Counted from the first letter of the stretch, positions 11,787 to 23,097 are shown. The stretch: 64,000 nt of DNA from Labia minor (GCA_963082975.1 OY720345.1:58262528-58326527); one strand, 5' to 3'. A program made the numbers and translations. Notes: generated by a model from the letters alone, not told the origin.

Positions 11787-14451
11787 TATTGCTCTCTGGA
11801 ACGCCAATGGGCTCATTAGACATCTGGAGGAAGTAAAACATTTTCTCTTCTCAAAGGATATTGATGTACTATTAATCTCAGAAACGCACTTTAACCCAAG
11901 AAGCTACCTAAAAATTCCTAAATTCTCTTCTTACTTTACAATCCACCCCGACGGCACTTCACATGGAGGTTCTGCCATAATTATTAAAGATTCATTAAAT
12001 CACCAAGTTAACCCTTCCTTTCAAAAAGACTTTCTCCAAGCCACTTCGGTTACCTTGACCGAACGTACGGGCTGTTTTACCATCTCTGCAGTGTATTGTC
12101 CTCCCAAACACAAAATAGAGGAGTTTTTTGGCACATTGGGCTCTTCATTCATTGTGGGGGGGGGGGATTTCAACGCTAAACACTCTTGTTGGGGCTCTAG
12201 GCTTATCAATCCCAGAGGTAAAAGTCTTTGGAACTCTTTCTCCAAATTCAACCTAAGGCCTATTTCCACTGGGGAACCCACGTACTGGCCTACAGATCAA
12301 TCTAAAATCCCCGATCTTATTGACTTTTTCATAGTCAGAGGTCTATCTTCTAGATTCTTCCAACCCAAATCACTGCTTGATCTTTCATCAGACCATTCTC
12401 CTGTCCTCCTTTCAATAACAACTACTAATCCATTAGCACCACCCTCTCCCTCCCTTACTAACTTTAAAACTAACTGGTCTTCCTATGCTTCCTTCATTGC
12501 AAACAACCTAACCCTTTCTCTTCCTCTTAATAACGGTTCAGATATCGATGGAGCGGTTAGTCACCTATCAACTATCCTCCAACAGGCTGCTTCCTCATCA
12601 ACTCCTCAACTAAAATATAATGTTACCACTCTTCCCAAAACTCCCCACAATATTAAATGTATGATTTCCTATAAAAATAAACTGAGGAAAACTTGGCAGA
12701 AAAACAGATCTCCTATAATTAAAAATAAAATTAATAAGTTAACTAAAGAAATTAAAAAGCTCCTTTCCCTTAACAAAAATCAAAATATTCAAAACTACCT
12801 TAAAAACCTCTCTCCAACCCAATCTACCAACTACTCCCTCTGGAAACTCACTAAAAAATTAAACCTTTTTCCCAAACATATTCCTCCACTAAGACTCTCA
12901 TCAGGTTTATGGGCACGTTCTGATTCCGAAAAATCTGCTTGTTTCTCAGGTCATTTGGCTAATGTATTTATCCCTCATCCTTTTATTTCCGTCTGTCCTA
13001 GTGACTTTCAGGTTCTCGCTCCTCGCCCTGTAAATTTTCCCTTAAATAACTTCAAAGAAGTTATTCCCTCGGAACTGAGGTCAAATATCCAATCCTATAT
13101 TTCCAAAAAAAAAAAAACCCCTGGTCTTGACAGGATTACGGGCCAAATGCTGGGCGAGGCTCCTGATCGTGCAATCATTTTTTTAAGTAATCTGTTTAAT
13201 GCCATCATAAGAATTGGTCATTATCCTTCCTCTTGGAAAATAGCCAAGATAATTATGGTTCCCAAGCCGGGCAAGCCGCCAGAAGAGGCTTTATCCTATA
13301 GACCGATCAGCCTTCTCTCTATTGTCTCTAAACTATTTGAGAGAATTCTCAGAGACAGGATCATGCCTGGTCTGGTTGACAGTAATGCCATTCCTGCCCA
13401 TCAGTTTGGGTTCAGGGCAGGGCATGGAACAGTTGAGCAGGTTCATAGGGTGGTACGGGAGATTTCATGCGCGCTGGAGGGCCGTAGTTTTTGTTCCGCG
13501 GCTTTCCTGGACGTATCCCAAGCATTCGATAGAGTTTGGCATCAGGGCCTCCTCGTGAAGCTGTATAGTCTTTTATCCGCCCCTCTATATCGTGTCATAA
13601 GGTCATATCTATTAAATAGATCTTTTAGAGTAATGGTGGGTAATGTCCTCAGTGAGCCACATGGTGTGTATGCAGGGGTCCCTCAGGGCAGTGTACTAGG
13701 GCCCCTCTTATATCTACTATTCACTGCGGATTTTCCCTCGACTGACCTCACCACTCTGGCCACCTTTGCGGATGACACGGTGATATTGGCCAGCCACGAA
13801 GACTCATCAAAGGCCTCTGCTGCTCTTCAAAGTCACCTCGACCTAATTAGACCCTGGTTAGCCCGTTGGAGAATGGCTATAAATGAGACCAAATCTACGC
13901 ACGTAACATTCACTCTTAACAGAAAAACGTGTCCACCTGTAAGACTATACTCCATCATTCCCCAAAATGAATCTGCTAAATATTTAGGGATTCACCTTGA
14001 CAGAAGACTTACCTGGAAACATCATATAACGACAAAAAAAACTCAACTCTCGCTTAGACTTCGCCAGCTTCGCTGGCTGCTTAGACGGGAATCACACCTG
14101 ACTCTTGACAACAAAATCCTCATTTACAATTCCATCATCAAGCCAATATGGTCCTATGGATGTCAATTGTGGGGAACCTCTAAAATTTCCAATATTAACA
14201 TCATTCAGAGGTTCCAAAACGCTGTCCTTAGGACCATATCCGGCGCTCCCCGTTACATCCCATCAAAACTTCTCCATGAAGAATTTAATATTCCCCATAT
14301 CACCGAAGTCATAAATCATTTAAGTTATAATTATCATAAAAGACTTACCTCTCACCAAAATCTAGCAGCAAGACAACTTACTTCAACAGACCATTTAACT
14401 AGAAGACTTAAAAGACTCCAGCCACAGGACTTACTTACCTATAGACCCTAG
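11770..14451 (+). CDS. Jockey ORF2: apurinic-type endonuclease and reverse transcriptase
   Basis: This protein nicks target DNA and copies the LINE RNA into the nick. It is 893 codons long, a normal Jockey length, without an internal stop. The endonuclease fills about residues 1-215, with Glu38 (ISETHF), Asp133 and Asn135 (GGDFNAKH) and Asp208-His209 (SSDHSP). The reverse transcriptase spans about 450-720: SYRPISLLSIVSKLFER, HQFGFRAGHGT, LDVSQAFDRVW with Asp581, GVPQGSVLGP, and the catalytic box FADD at 666-669 (the YADD variant common in this clade). A C-terminal region with KYLGIHLDRRLTWK and PIWSYGCQLWGT follows. A run of 11 G at 12156-12166 sits exactly in the GGDFN codons and is a likely slippage or sequencing-error site. 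All catalytic residues I can place are present. Confidence 0.95.
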   Translation: MDQILNIALWNANGLIRHLEEVKHFLFSKDIDVLLISETHFNPRSYLKIPKFSSYFTIHPDGTSHGGSAIIIKDSLNHQVNPSFQKDFLQATSVTLTERTGCFTISAVYCPPKHKIEEFFGTLGSSFIVGGGDFNAKHSCWGSRLINPRGKSLWNSFSKFNLRPISTGEPTYWPTDQSKIPDLIDFFIVRGLSSRFFQPKSLLDLSSDHSPVLLSITTTNPLAPPSPSLTNFKTNWSSYASFIANNLTLSLPLNNGSDIDGAVSHLSTILQQAASSSTPQLKYNVTTLPKTPHNIKCMISYKNKLRKTWQKNRSPIIKNKINKLTKEIKKLLSLNKNQNIQNYLKNLSPTQSTNYSLWKLTKKLNLFPKHIPPLRLSSGLWARSDSEKSACFSGHLANVFIPHPFISVCPSDFQVLAPRPVNFPLNNFKEVIPSELRSNIQSYISKKKKTPGLDRITGQMLGEAPDRAIIFLSNLFNAIIRIGHYPSSWKIAKIIMVPKPGKPPEEALSYRPISLLSIVSKLFERILRDRIMPGLVDSNAIPAHQFGFRAGHGTVEQVHRVVREISCALEGRSFCSAAFLDVSQAFDRVWHQGLLVKLYSLLSAPLYRVIRSYLLNRSFRVMVGNVLSEPHGVYAGVPQGSVLGPLLYLLFTADFPSTDLTTLATFADDTVILASHEDSSKASAALQSHLDLIRPWLARWRMAINETKSTHVTFTLNRKTCPPVRLYSIIPQNESAKYLGIHLDRRLTWKHHITTKKTQLSLRLRQLRWLLRRESHLTLDNKILIYNSIIKPIWSYGCQLWGTSKISNINIIQRFQNAVLRTISGAPRYIPSKLLHEEFNIPHITEVINHLSYNYHKRLTSHQNLAARQLTSTDHLTRRLKRLQPQDLLTYRP

Positions 14452-14729
14452 CCACTTCTTCAACGTTCGCTAGCTCGCTGTCCTTTCCCTTCTTCTCGCC
14501 TAAATCCACTACCCATTCCTCCTCTGCTTCTTCTTGCTACCTCCCCTTTTACCTCTAATACCTTATGCTTCTCCTTCCCCTGTTATATTCCCTAATTCCC
14601 TAATCAGCGCAAATGTATATATGTTAATTTTGTTTTTTGTAAATACTGTAGACATTTTATTATTGCCCAAAGAATGGGCAGATGTAAAAATTATTTGGAA
14701 AATAAAAAAAAAAAAAAAAAAAAAAAAAA

Positions 14730-14743
14730 TTAAATGTTACATC
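14730..14743. repeat. target-site duplication of the Jockey element, right copy
   Basis: TTAAATGTTACATC directly follows the poly(A) run and matches 10731-10744 exactly. Confidence 0.9.
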
Positions 14744-14885
14744 ATTGCATCAATCTGATTAAAATAAATGGAATTTGGAGTCCTCAATAATAATAAATAA
14801 TATTAATAAATTTTAAATAATATATAGTTTACTGAAAAAATATTAAAACTTAACCAAAGATTGAATTTAAAAATGCATTAATTAA

Positions 14886-14937
14886 TCCATACAGGTGAAA
14901 AACCTTTTAAGTGTAACATATTTAGGAAGAAGTTATA
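14886..14937 (+). pseudogene. C2H2 zinc-finger gene relic
   Basis: The plus strand reads IHTGEKPFKCNIFRKKL before a stop. HTGEKPFKC is the canonical linker plus first cysteine of a C2H2 zinc finger. The second cysteine and the rest of the finger are lost. Related relics occur at 57020-57180 and 57655-57745, sharing the ATTAATCCAT-lead sequence. It is a decayed fragment of a multi-finger protein gene. Confidence 0.6.
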
Positions 14938-15065
14938 ATTTTTTTTAAAATTAATTAAATATCTATAACACATTGTAAGAAAAAATTGATAATGGACTAA
15001 TCTAAAACATATAAAAATTACTGACATGAGTTAATAAAAAGAAAATAATTAAAATACTTATACTC

Positions 15066-16243
15066 TTTTTACTTTCCCGCATACTTCGTATAAGGGAAGT
15101 ATTGGAATCGTCAAAAATTTCGACTTCGAGATTTCGATAGATCTTGACGTTTTAGACCTCCCTGAGTCGGAAAATACCATTTTTCGAATTATGTCTGTCT
15201 GTGTGTATGTATGTATGTATGTATGTATGTAATGTCTGTAAGCAAATTTACTCAAAAACTAATCAAGCTAGGACTTCGAAATTTGGTACACCGATATTAT
15301 TCACAGTTTGTAGATTTCTATCAAAATTTCGTCAAAATCGGTTAACCGGAAGTGGTACCTACACTGGTTGCGTTTACCTTTCAAGTAAAGTACTAGTTTG
15401 CTTCGAGATATGTGCTTCATATTTTGTATATAGATTTAAAAATATGAAAAACATTGAGATACCAAATTTCATCATGATCTGACTACCGGAAGTGACATTT
15501 TACCTATATACAAGTAGCGTTTCTTTTTTACCGACCGACGATAGTAAGGGAGGTATTGTTTTCACACCAAATTTCACCTATGGATATTTTTAGGTACATA
15601 TCTCCACGAATCATGCATTTTCTTAACAGAAAAAAGTATTTTTAGCATGATGTCTGTCCGTCCGTCCGTATAGATGTGTACAGCCTGAATGGCTCAACGG
15701 ATTTTGTTGAAATTTGGTATATTTACTTAATACATCAGTACGATGAATTGATCAACTTTTGGTGCAAATCCGGAAATCGGAAGTGCTAGTATTGCCGATC
15801 GAAGAGAGGAAGTGAAGGGTTATTTTCATATCAAATTTCACGTGAGGACATATCTCCACGTGTTATGCACTTTGTATTGGTTTTATCCTCGAGAAAAATC
15901 ATCTTCATTAGTTTTTTCTTAATTTAAAATTATATGACGTCACCCAGCACTTCATGACGTCACAGCCAGCCCTTATATATTATAAATAAAATAAAATTAA
16001 AAATATTTATATTATATCCATATCTGTTTTTTTTTACATTTAAAATATCAGTTAACCGGAAGTAGCACTTTATTCTATATATATATATATATATAAATGT
16101 TACCAAATATCAAATTTGACACCAATAAACTAATACGAACTGGCTCTTTATCAATACCAAGTTTACACATTCTAAATATTCATTCACAACTCTTTATACC
16201 TATTTATATGCGGGAAAGTCTAGGGGAGGACACTCCCGCTTAT
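15066..16243 (+). mobile_element. HINE-like composite (family C containing family B), copy C1
   Basis: The left end is a T-run plus ACTTTCCCGC (15071-15080). The right end carries the inverse GCGGGAAAGT (16210-16219), then a hairpin GGGAG-GACA-CTCCC (16224-16237). A (GTAT)n microsatellite lies at about 15205-15230. At 15530 the family-B left end (ACCGACCGACG) begins inside it and runs to about 16040, after which family-C sequence resumes. The element is about 1.18 kb, with both C ends present. Frames across it come from the microsatellites. Confidence 0.7.
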
Positions 16244-17232
16244 TTTTCATTTATATATTATTTTTCTCAAAGACATACAAATTTTTCTGATAATTGTTAT
16301 TTGGAGAGGGCCTAAATAAAGTAATCTAGTCCTTTACTAAAACCCCTTCTAATTACTTTTATAAATTTCTATCAAAAAAGTTTGAATTCCTGCTTAGATA
16401 GATCATCATGATTTTTAAAATAATGTATTCGTGTGTTAAATTTCAAATTAAAGATAAAGATTAAATTTTAATCAAAAGATCATATTGCATACATATAGAT
16501 AATACAAGGCAAGTTAATAAAATCGAGTTAAATATACCAATCTAACTTTTTAGTGATTTTCATTAAAATTTGACCTTCCTTTACATCTAATTTATTTAAA
16601 TAATCGAATAGCCTTTCATCTAAGTACTTCTCAATTTCTTCGAGATTTTTTTTTCTTAAATTTTTTTTTCCTTTTTAACTTCCAAGAGATCTAGATCCAA
16701 ATTATTTTTTCTTTCTTTAAGTTTTTTTTTCATATAAATATTTGATCATTTTGTGTTATTTAAGTCTGAATGAAAGATATCTATGTGGTCATTTATATTT
16801 CATTGAAGTCAAATTCATCATCTCTTCAAATATGCTCTTTCTTTTTGAAAAAGAAAATGAATGAAAATTCCTCACACTCTATTTTTATTTTTCTTATTCT
16901 TTACATAATATATATATTCTTTCAAAATAACTAACAAAGAAATGAAAAGTAATTACACAGAATTCATTGAATTTTGAAATAAGTAATAAAAGTAATGTAA
17001 AGAAATAATATTAAATGTGAGATAAGAAAAGAGGATAGAATTACTGTGAAGTTGACCAATAACGTGATAACATGTTATAATAAGAAAATAATGATAATAT
17101 CTTTGGACCACGCACAGGAAAATAGGAAAGTGAAACATTATAGTTCCATTTGTACCTATATGTTCATAATTTTAAGTTTAGAAAAGGACCATAATAGAAG
17201 AATTATAACTATTATATGTATAATTTAGATTC

Positions 17233-17266
<34 letters not shown>

Positions 17267-17355
17267 ATCTTACGCCAATTTACAAATTATTTTCCTCTTA
17301 AGATGACACCACAAAGGCTTTGATGAAAAACGATATTTACCCTGACTTTCTTTTT
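16244..17355. other. AT-rich sequence, nothing recognised
   Basis: No coding signature was found. A (TA)n tract lies at about 17239-17263. The short frames at 16953-17228 look incidental. Confidence 0.5.
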
Positions 17356-17523
17356 TTTTTACTTTCCCGCATACTTCGTATAAGGGAAGTATTGGAATCG
17401 TCAAAAATTTCGACTTCGAGATTTCGATAGATCTTGACGTTTTAGACCTCCCTGAGTCGGAAAATACCATTTTTCGAATTATGTCTGTGTGTGTGTATGT
17501 ATGTATGTATGTATGTATGTATG

Positions 17524-17554
<31 letters not shown>

Positions 17555-18432
17555 TGTCTGTAAGCAAATTTACTCAAAAACTAATCAAGCTAGGACTTCG
17601 AAATTTGGTACACCGATATTATTCACAGTTTGTAGATTTCTATCAAAATTTCGTCAAAATCGGTTAACCGGAAGTGGTACTTTACCTACACTGGTTGCGT
17701 TTACCTTTCAAGTAAAGTACCAGTTTGCTTCGAGATATTTGCTTCATATTTTGTATATAGATTTAAAAATATGAAAAAAATTGAGATACCAAATTTCATC
17801 ATAATCTGACTACCGGAAGTGACATTTTACCTATACAAGTAGCGTTTCTTTTTTACCGACCGACGATAGTAAGGGAGGTATTGTTTTCACACCAAATTTC
17901 ACCTATGGATATTTTTAGGTACATATCTCCACGAATCATGCATTTTCTTAACAGAAAAAAGTATTTTTAGCATGATGTCTGTCCGTCCGTCCGTCCGTCC
18001 GTATAGATGTGTACAGCCTGAACGGCTCAACGGATTTTGATGAAATTTGGTATATTTACTTAATACATCATTAGGATGAATTGATCAACTTTTGGTGCAA
18101 ATCCGGAAACCGGATGTGCTAGTATTGCCGATCGAAGAGAGGAAGTGAAGGGTTATTTTCATATCAAATTTCACGTGAGGACATATCTCCACGTGTTATG
18201 CACTTTGTATTGGTTTTATCCTCGAGAAAAATCATCTTCATTAGTTTTTTCTTAATTTAAAATTATATGACGTCACCCAGCACTTCATGACGTCACAGCC
18301 AGCCCTTATATATTATAAATAAAATAAAATTAAAAATATTTATATTATATCCATATCTGTTTTTTTTTTACATTTAAAATATCAGTTAACCGGAAGTAGC
18401 ACTTTATTCTATATATATATATATATATAAAT
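17356..18432 (+). mobile_element. HINE-like composite, copy C2 (right end missing)
   Basis: The sequence follows C1 closely from ACTTTCCCGC at 17361, with a longer (GTAT)n run at 17495-17552 and the same family-B junction at 17855. It stops soon after the (TA)n tract near 18430, so the C-type right end with its hairpin is missing. Confidence 0.7.
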
Positions 18433-18435
18433 GTT

Positions 18436-19498
18436 ATAAAATTCACATTATAAATAGAGAAAACAATTTAATTAATATAATTTGTGATTTAAAATCAAAT
18501 GGAGTTAATTAAACAGGTCAATAGTTTTAAATAAAACTATTGAATAAAATGTAATTAGAAATTTAAGAAAAATAATTAATCAAAATGATGTGATTAACAA
18601 ATTGAAACTAAATACCCTTTTTAATAGGATTACCAGTTTAAAATGATACAATTATAAAATTGCGATTAAAAACTTAGAAATAAAACTAATAGATTAATAT
18701 ACTTATTAGTTTTAAAATTAAATACTTTGATTGAACTTATTAAATTGATCAAAGCAAATATTTCCTTGCAGGATATCATTGTTTTAATATCCCAAAAGGA
18801 ATAATTAGAAAATATAATTACCCATATAAAATTCAGCTTATACTGATAATTGAATTAACATAAAATGTTAAGTAATGCAAAAGATTGCTGAGATAAAAAT
18901 TTCTCTCAATCAGAATTATAAATAAAGAGAAAATAGTGTATACCTTGTGGATAATGCAAAAAGAAAAATTCATTAAGCATTGGATTTCCTTTACATAAGC
19001 AAATATAAATAGTGGGATTCATATAAAAAATCCAATTCTTATTCCCAACCGAATCGGCTATGGGATTGAACAAAAAAAAAGTGCTAATTAGATGCCACAC
19101 ACAAAAATGAAATTTAAAGAGTCTCAAAATTTATTGTTTGAGAATATATGTCCTTTCAATCCGACGGTCAATCCAAGAAGGAAGCGGTATTTAAAAAAAA
19201 CGAACACCTCCGGAGCGTAGACAGAGAAGTGAAAAACAAGAAGCATCAGACCAATTTAAAAGAATAATTAAAAATGATCTCAGCAGGAGGGAATTTCAAT
19301 TTGTTATTTGTTCAATATATCACTTATATATATATAAACTTTATCTTATTTTTATATTCTATAGTTAAATAAAAAATTATATTTCCAATAAAAACAAATT
19401 TAATTTTATTAGAAAGTTTTATTAGAAAGTCCTTACAAAACATTAAAAATTATAAAATGTAATAGTTTTACTTATAAATATAGTATTAACTATTTTTT
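18436..19498. other. AT-rich sequence, nothing certain
   Basis: A 39-codon frame starting MSFQSDGQSKKEAVFKKNE lies at 19149-19268 in a less AT-rich patch, but I do not recognise it. Nothing else stands out. Confidence 0.4.
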
Positions 19499-19499
19499 T

Positions 19500-19700
19500 C
19501 ATTGTTTCCCAATTTAACGACTTTGTGGTATACAAATTCTTCAATATTTTTTGATCCTTTGAGTCTTGTAAATAATGATCGAAAGGAATATTTAAATCTA
19601 ATTGATTTCCAATGTTCAATGAAAAGCGATAGTGAATTTCGAAGGATGGTAGATACATTTCCAAACCTAGAAAAACTTGATTTGATTTGTCATTCTTTTA
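19500..19700 (+). pseudogene. leucine-rich-repeat-like coding fragment
   Basis: The plus-strand frame reads FPNLTTLWYTNSSIFFDPL and ends with VDTFPNLEKLDLICHSF. The paired FPNLxxL and FPNLEKLDL phrases resemble leucine-rich repeats such as those of F-box/LRR proteins. There is no ATG in a good context. The frame ends in a TA run at 19698 where a LINE tail (minus strand) begins. It may be a host exon remnant cut by the LINE insertion. The match is short, so the family is tentative. Confidence 0.3.
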
Positions 19701-19714
19701 TATATATATATAAT

Positions 19715-20200
19715 GTCGGGTTTATAACGTTCCTCGTCTTCTGACGGCCAAACGCCACTGATTTCGGTTCAAACACTCTTCCTCCTCTATATTTCTGGTC
19801 ATAAGCGCGTTAGCAATTTCTATTCTCCAGCTGGCTCTTGGTCTCCCTCTTCTCCTTCTGCCGGGAGGTTGCCATTTTAATACCTTTTTGAGGATCCGGT
19901 GGTCTCGGATCCTTTGTACATGGCCAAACCACAACAGTTGTTTCATATCTATGATATCTTCTGTTATGCTAATTGGAACTTCCATTATTTCCCTTATCCT
20001 GTTGTTCGAAATTTTTTCCAGTCGCGATTTTCTAGCCGCTCGCCTCCAGAAATCCATTTCTGTTACTCTGAAACACCTTTCCGATTGAGTTTTCAGAAGC
20101 CATACTTCGGATACATATGTTAATATACTTTTCAGTATAGTATTATATATCATCTTGTTATTGTTGGATATGTTTAGGCCCCATAGCACACCATTAACAA
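19715..20200 (-). mobile_element. LINE 3' fragment (RTE/CR1-like ORF2 C-terminus)
   Basis: A 155-codon minus-strand frame (19722-20189) contains LKSILTYVSEVWLLKT, LLWFGHVQRI, and GRRRRGRPRASWR near its end, the C-terminal region typical of LINE reverse transcriptases. The RT domain itself is absent. The frame ends at a (TA)n tract at 19698-19712 that may be the element's simple-repeat tail. This is a 5'-truncated insertion. Confidence 0.75.
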
Positions 20201-20204
20201 GGAG

Positions 20205-21510
20205 ATGGTTCTTCTTCCTAGAATTCTACTTCAGATTTTAAAATAAGAATATACTAATGAAGATGATTTTTCCCGAAGCTGAAACCAATACAGATCGATT
20301 TATCTTTATAAATATTATCTATGTTATGAATTTCAAAAAAATCCTTAGAGCGGTTTATTATCTCAAAAATATACAAATGTATATATACAATTTTTGCTAG
20401 TATAATAATAAGATATCGATCAAGGTTTTAAAATCATATTTTTTTTTTAAATTAATTGCATAAAGTTGGATTTTAGTATCAATACAATTAACAAATTCAA
20501 AAAAAGATCATTATCATAAACCCTTGATTTAAAATGAACCACTTCCTTGCAATTCATAAGAATGTAAAACTTTGAATTTGTAGTGAATTAATAATATTAA
20601 TCGAGATACAAAAAAACATATGAAATAAAACAATTATATTCAAATATCTGAAAACTACAGTTTCTACATTCTATATTCAACAGAATATAATTAATTTGAA
20701 TTATCTAAACGTATTGATTTATGTTCCTATATATAGAATAGCTTGATAAAATGATTAAATAGGAGTTTTGAGAGAATGTTGGAATGATCTGTTTTCCTCT
20801 GATAAACATTCTATTCAGCAAAATTAATATTATTTAAGTATAGATATAAACAAAATCTATTATTTGATCTTTAATTTGAATACAATAATATATTTTATAA
20901 GAATATTGGATATAAACTATCAAAATAAGAGCATTAACTTAATCAACTTGTTTGTAGATCCTTTAAACTCAAATAAACAGATCGATTGCCTTTTGGAATT
21001 GAAGAAGAGTTTGGGAAGGGATAGGCTTATTTTCCCATCGAAAGAGAGAGAGGGCTCAATTTAGCAGAAATGGGTGGCAAAGGACGTGCTACTTCTGTCC
21101 CCTTTCCTCGTCGGCGTCTCTTCCCGGTGACCAGCTTTTGTTTATTTTGGCTCAGGCTACATGGACCTTCGTTCTCTGCAAAGTTAATGCAATTCGAAAT
21201 CTCTCTTTTCTATAAAATTGTTTCGTTTATTTATATATATAATTAAGTTTTGCTTTTCAATATAAAATATGTATAATTATAAATATCATTATATATTTTT
21301 ATTTAAATTACCGAAATAATTATTTTATTATTTTCTTTAGTAGTTTATTTAAATGAATTTGTTTAGGTTTCTACAAAAGATTAGATTGCTACACAAAATA
21401 TAGTATTTATTTATTATTATTTTTATTTATTACTATTTAATTATTTTTTGTTACTATTTATTTATTTAATTATTTATTAAATTGTCGTTTTCGTTGTTAT
21501 TATTATATTC
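20205..21510. other. AT-rich sequence with one GC-richer patch
   Basis: Most of the stretch shows nothing. At 21069 a 58-codon frame starting MGGKGRATSVPFPRRR opens in a patch of higher GC (21060-21190), but no family is recognised. The patch could be a remnant of a transcribed leader or of a repeat. Confidence 0.4.
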
Positions 21511-21644
21511 TAGGCAGGAGTCAGCTAGCCGAGAGTGTAGCGTAGCAATTTTCTACACAAGAAGTAGGCGGTCGATTCCAACTAAACAAATTTTTCTAAT
21601 AAAATTAAATTTAACATCAGCTGCCTTCGGCTCCAGGAACTGTC
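21511..21644 (+). mobile_element. tRNA-derived SINE, copy 1
   Basis: The head resembles a tRNA with an RNA polymerase III box A (TAGCCGAGAGTGTAG, about 21526-21540) and box B (GGTCGATTCC, about 21570-21579). The body (CAGCTGCC...CTCCAGGAACTGTC) is shared with 57425-57633 on the other strand. The two copies align from the tRNA head through the body. It codes for nothing and would depend on a LINE for movement. Confidence 0.6.
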
Positions 21645-21704
21645 TGAATGTATTTATTAAGAAAATAAAAAAATACGTCTTATAATAATGACTGTGCCGG
21701 TTTA
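21645..21704. repeat. 60-bp inverted repeat, left arm
   Basis: The reverse complement of 21645-21704 matches 23834-23893 with one mismatch (AACCGGCACAGTCATTATTA and on). The same sequence occurs again at about 39871-39930. The two arms enclose about 2.1 kb. Confidence 0.8.
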
Positions 21705-22003
21705 TAGTGTAAGAAACGGGGGACTCCTCCCAGCTGGAATGTGACGTCAGCTGCGGGGCCTCCTCGGGTGACGTGGCAGTGACGTCATCCGCGAACGTCA
21801 CGTGCGGAGAAGCCGTGGTTTCGTCATCGACGCCGCCATCTTTACGAGAAGCCATTTCACGATTTTTCACTATTAAAGGGTGCAAAAAAAAAAATACTAT
21901 CGAGCGGGTGGGCACTTGCGGGTAAAAAAAACCAGCACTTCTGACTGTAAGAAACGGGGTAATTATACAAGGAGAGAGGTACTATTTGAGACGGGGTGTG
22001 ACT

Positions 22004-22044
22004 CAGTGGCGGCTCGTGACCCAAACAACTGAGTAGGCGACAAA

Positions 22045-22080
<36 letters not shown>

Positions 22081-23097
22081 GGCAGTTCCACACTATATAT
22101 ATATATATATATAACTTACGAAAAGTAGAAAAAGAGAAAGAAAAAAGATGTATTTATTTATTTTTGTAAATTAAATTTATTCGTCTATCTTTTAATTTTG
22201 AAAATAATTCAATAATTTGATCTGAGAAGTTATCTTGTTTTGAAATTTGAATTAATAATTCTTTTTCTATTGATAACAAAGAAAGAGAAGACAACCTTTC
22301 CTGCGACATTGAATTTCTTAAATAATTTTTTATGCGTTTTAAACATGAGAAATTGCGCTCTATGGAAACACTTGTCATCGGAATCGTGCCTATCAATATG
22401 AAAAGTTTATATGCTTCTGCAAAAATTTCATTGTAATCATTTTCATTAAAAAGTTGTAGAAATTTATCAAATCTTATATTATGAAATTGTGTATCCTCAT
22501 AAATTACAGTTAGTTCGTTTATTAACTTTTGTTTTTCAAATACGTTTTGAAATTGATTGTGTAGAAGGATTACAAGATTTTTAGGAAAGCTTTTACTAAA
22601 ATCGCTGAATTTCGAAGTATCACCTAAAGCAAAGTATGCTAACTGTGACATATCCTTAAATCTTGTTTCCATTTGAAGAACAATGGTATCAATTATTTCG
22701 TAATACACTTGCTCTATCCCAGAGAAAAGCTCTATACACACGAATTGCATAGCATAGGCTACTTAGTTCATCGCCTAACCGTTCAACTTATAGCGCTAGC
22801 TATCACTGCTGTACGCATGCGCGACTGACTAGAAATGTGGCCAGTGGAGTGTGGAGTACAGGCAGTAAATAGGCGATGAAAAATATCGCCTTTACTTTAT
22901 GACTAGCAGTACCCGTGCGCTCCGGAGTTTCAAATTTTTTTTTTTTAAATCTTAATATATTAAATCATTAAATAATTATTTTATGAAACTAAATATTTTT
23001 AAACTTAATAAATATAATAAAATTTATAAATATTTTTCATCTGTATATTTATAAGGTAGGCGTCGCCTACCTTGCCTACCCTAGCGAGCCGCCACTG
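22004..23097 (-). mobile_element. hAT transposon, internally deleted, with 8-bp target duplication
   Basis: The termini are CAGTGGCGGCTCG at 22004 and the inverse CGAGCCGCCACTG ending at 23097. They are flanked by GTGTGACT on both sides (21996-22003 and 23098-23105), an exact 8-bp duplication diagnostic of hAT. At 1094 bp it is far shorter than an autonomous hAT and keeps only the transposase C-terminus. Confidence 0.93.
22154..22750 (-). CDS. hAT transposase C-terminal fragment (dimerisation domain)
   Basis: The frame has 198 codons. The C-terminal half carries the hAT dimerisation signature TSVSIERNFSCLKRIKNYLR followed by RLSSLSLLSIEKELL. The upstream part is the end of the RNase-H-like core. 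The BED zinc finger and most catalytic residues are outside the retained part, so it cannot be an active transposase. It lies wholly inside the 22004-23097 element, on its minus strand. The open frame despite the deletion suggests the copy is not very old. Confidence 0.85.
   Translation of the reverse strand: MQFVCIELFSGIEQVYYEIIDTIVLQMETRFKDMSQLAYFALGDTSKFSDFSKSFPKNLVILLHNQFQNVFEKQKLINELTVIYEDTQFHNIRFDKFLQLFNENDYNEIFAEAYKLFILIGTIPMTSVSIERNFSCLKRIKNYLRNSMSQERLSSLSLLSIEKELLIQISKQDNFSDQIIELFSKLKDRRINLIYKNK

Larger units (their letters stand above)
10745..14729 (+). mobile_element. Jockey-clade LINE, nearly complete, 5'-truncated
   Basis: The element is bounded by a 14-bp target-site duplication. 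It contains a gag-like ORF1, an overlapping endonuclease/reverse-transcriptase ORF2, a 3' UTR of about 250 bp with AATAAA near 14700, and a poly(A) tail to 14729. ORF1 starts mid-protein at the left edge, so the 5' UTR with its internal promoter and the ORF1 N-terminus are missing. The intact ORF2 and exact flanking duplication suggest a young insertion. It transposes by target-primed reverse transcription. This copy probably cannot start its own full transcript, though ORF2 could act if transcribed from a neighbour. Confidence 0.92.

Noticed and set aside
12021-12281. Minus-strand open frame inside the Jockey ORF2
   Set aside because: It is the shadow of the ORF2 coding sequence in another frame, with no domain of its own. 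The same applies to the frames at 13322-13558, 14105-14314 and 11142-11330.
15201-15482. Plus-strand frame beginning MCMYVCMYVC, and a similar one at 17481-17774
   Set aside because: Translation of the GTAT microsatellite and HINE body. The cysteine pattern is a repeat artefact, not a zinc-binding protein.
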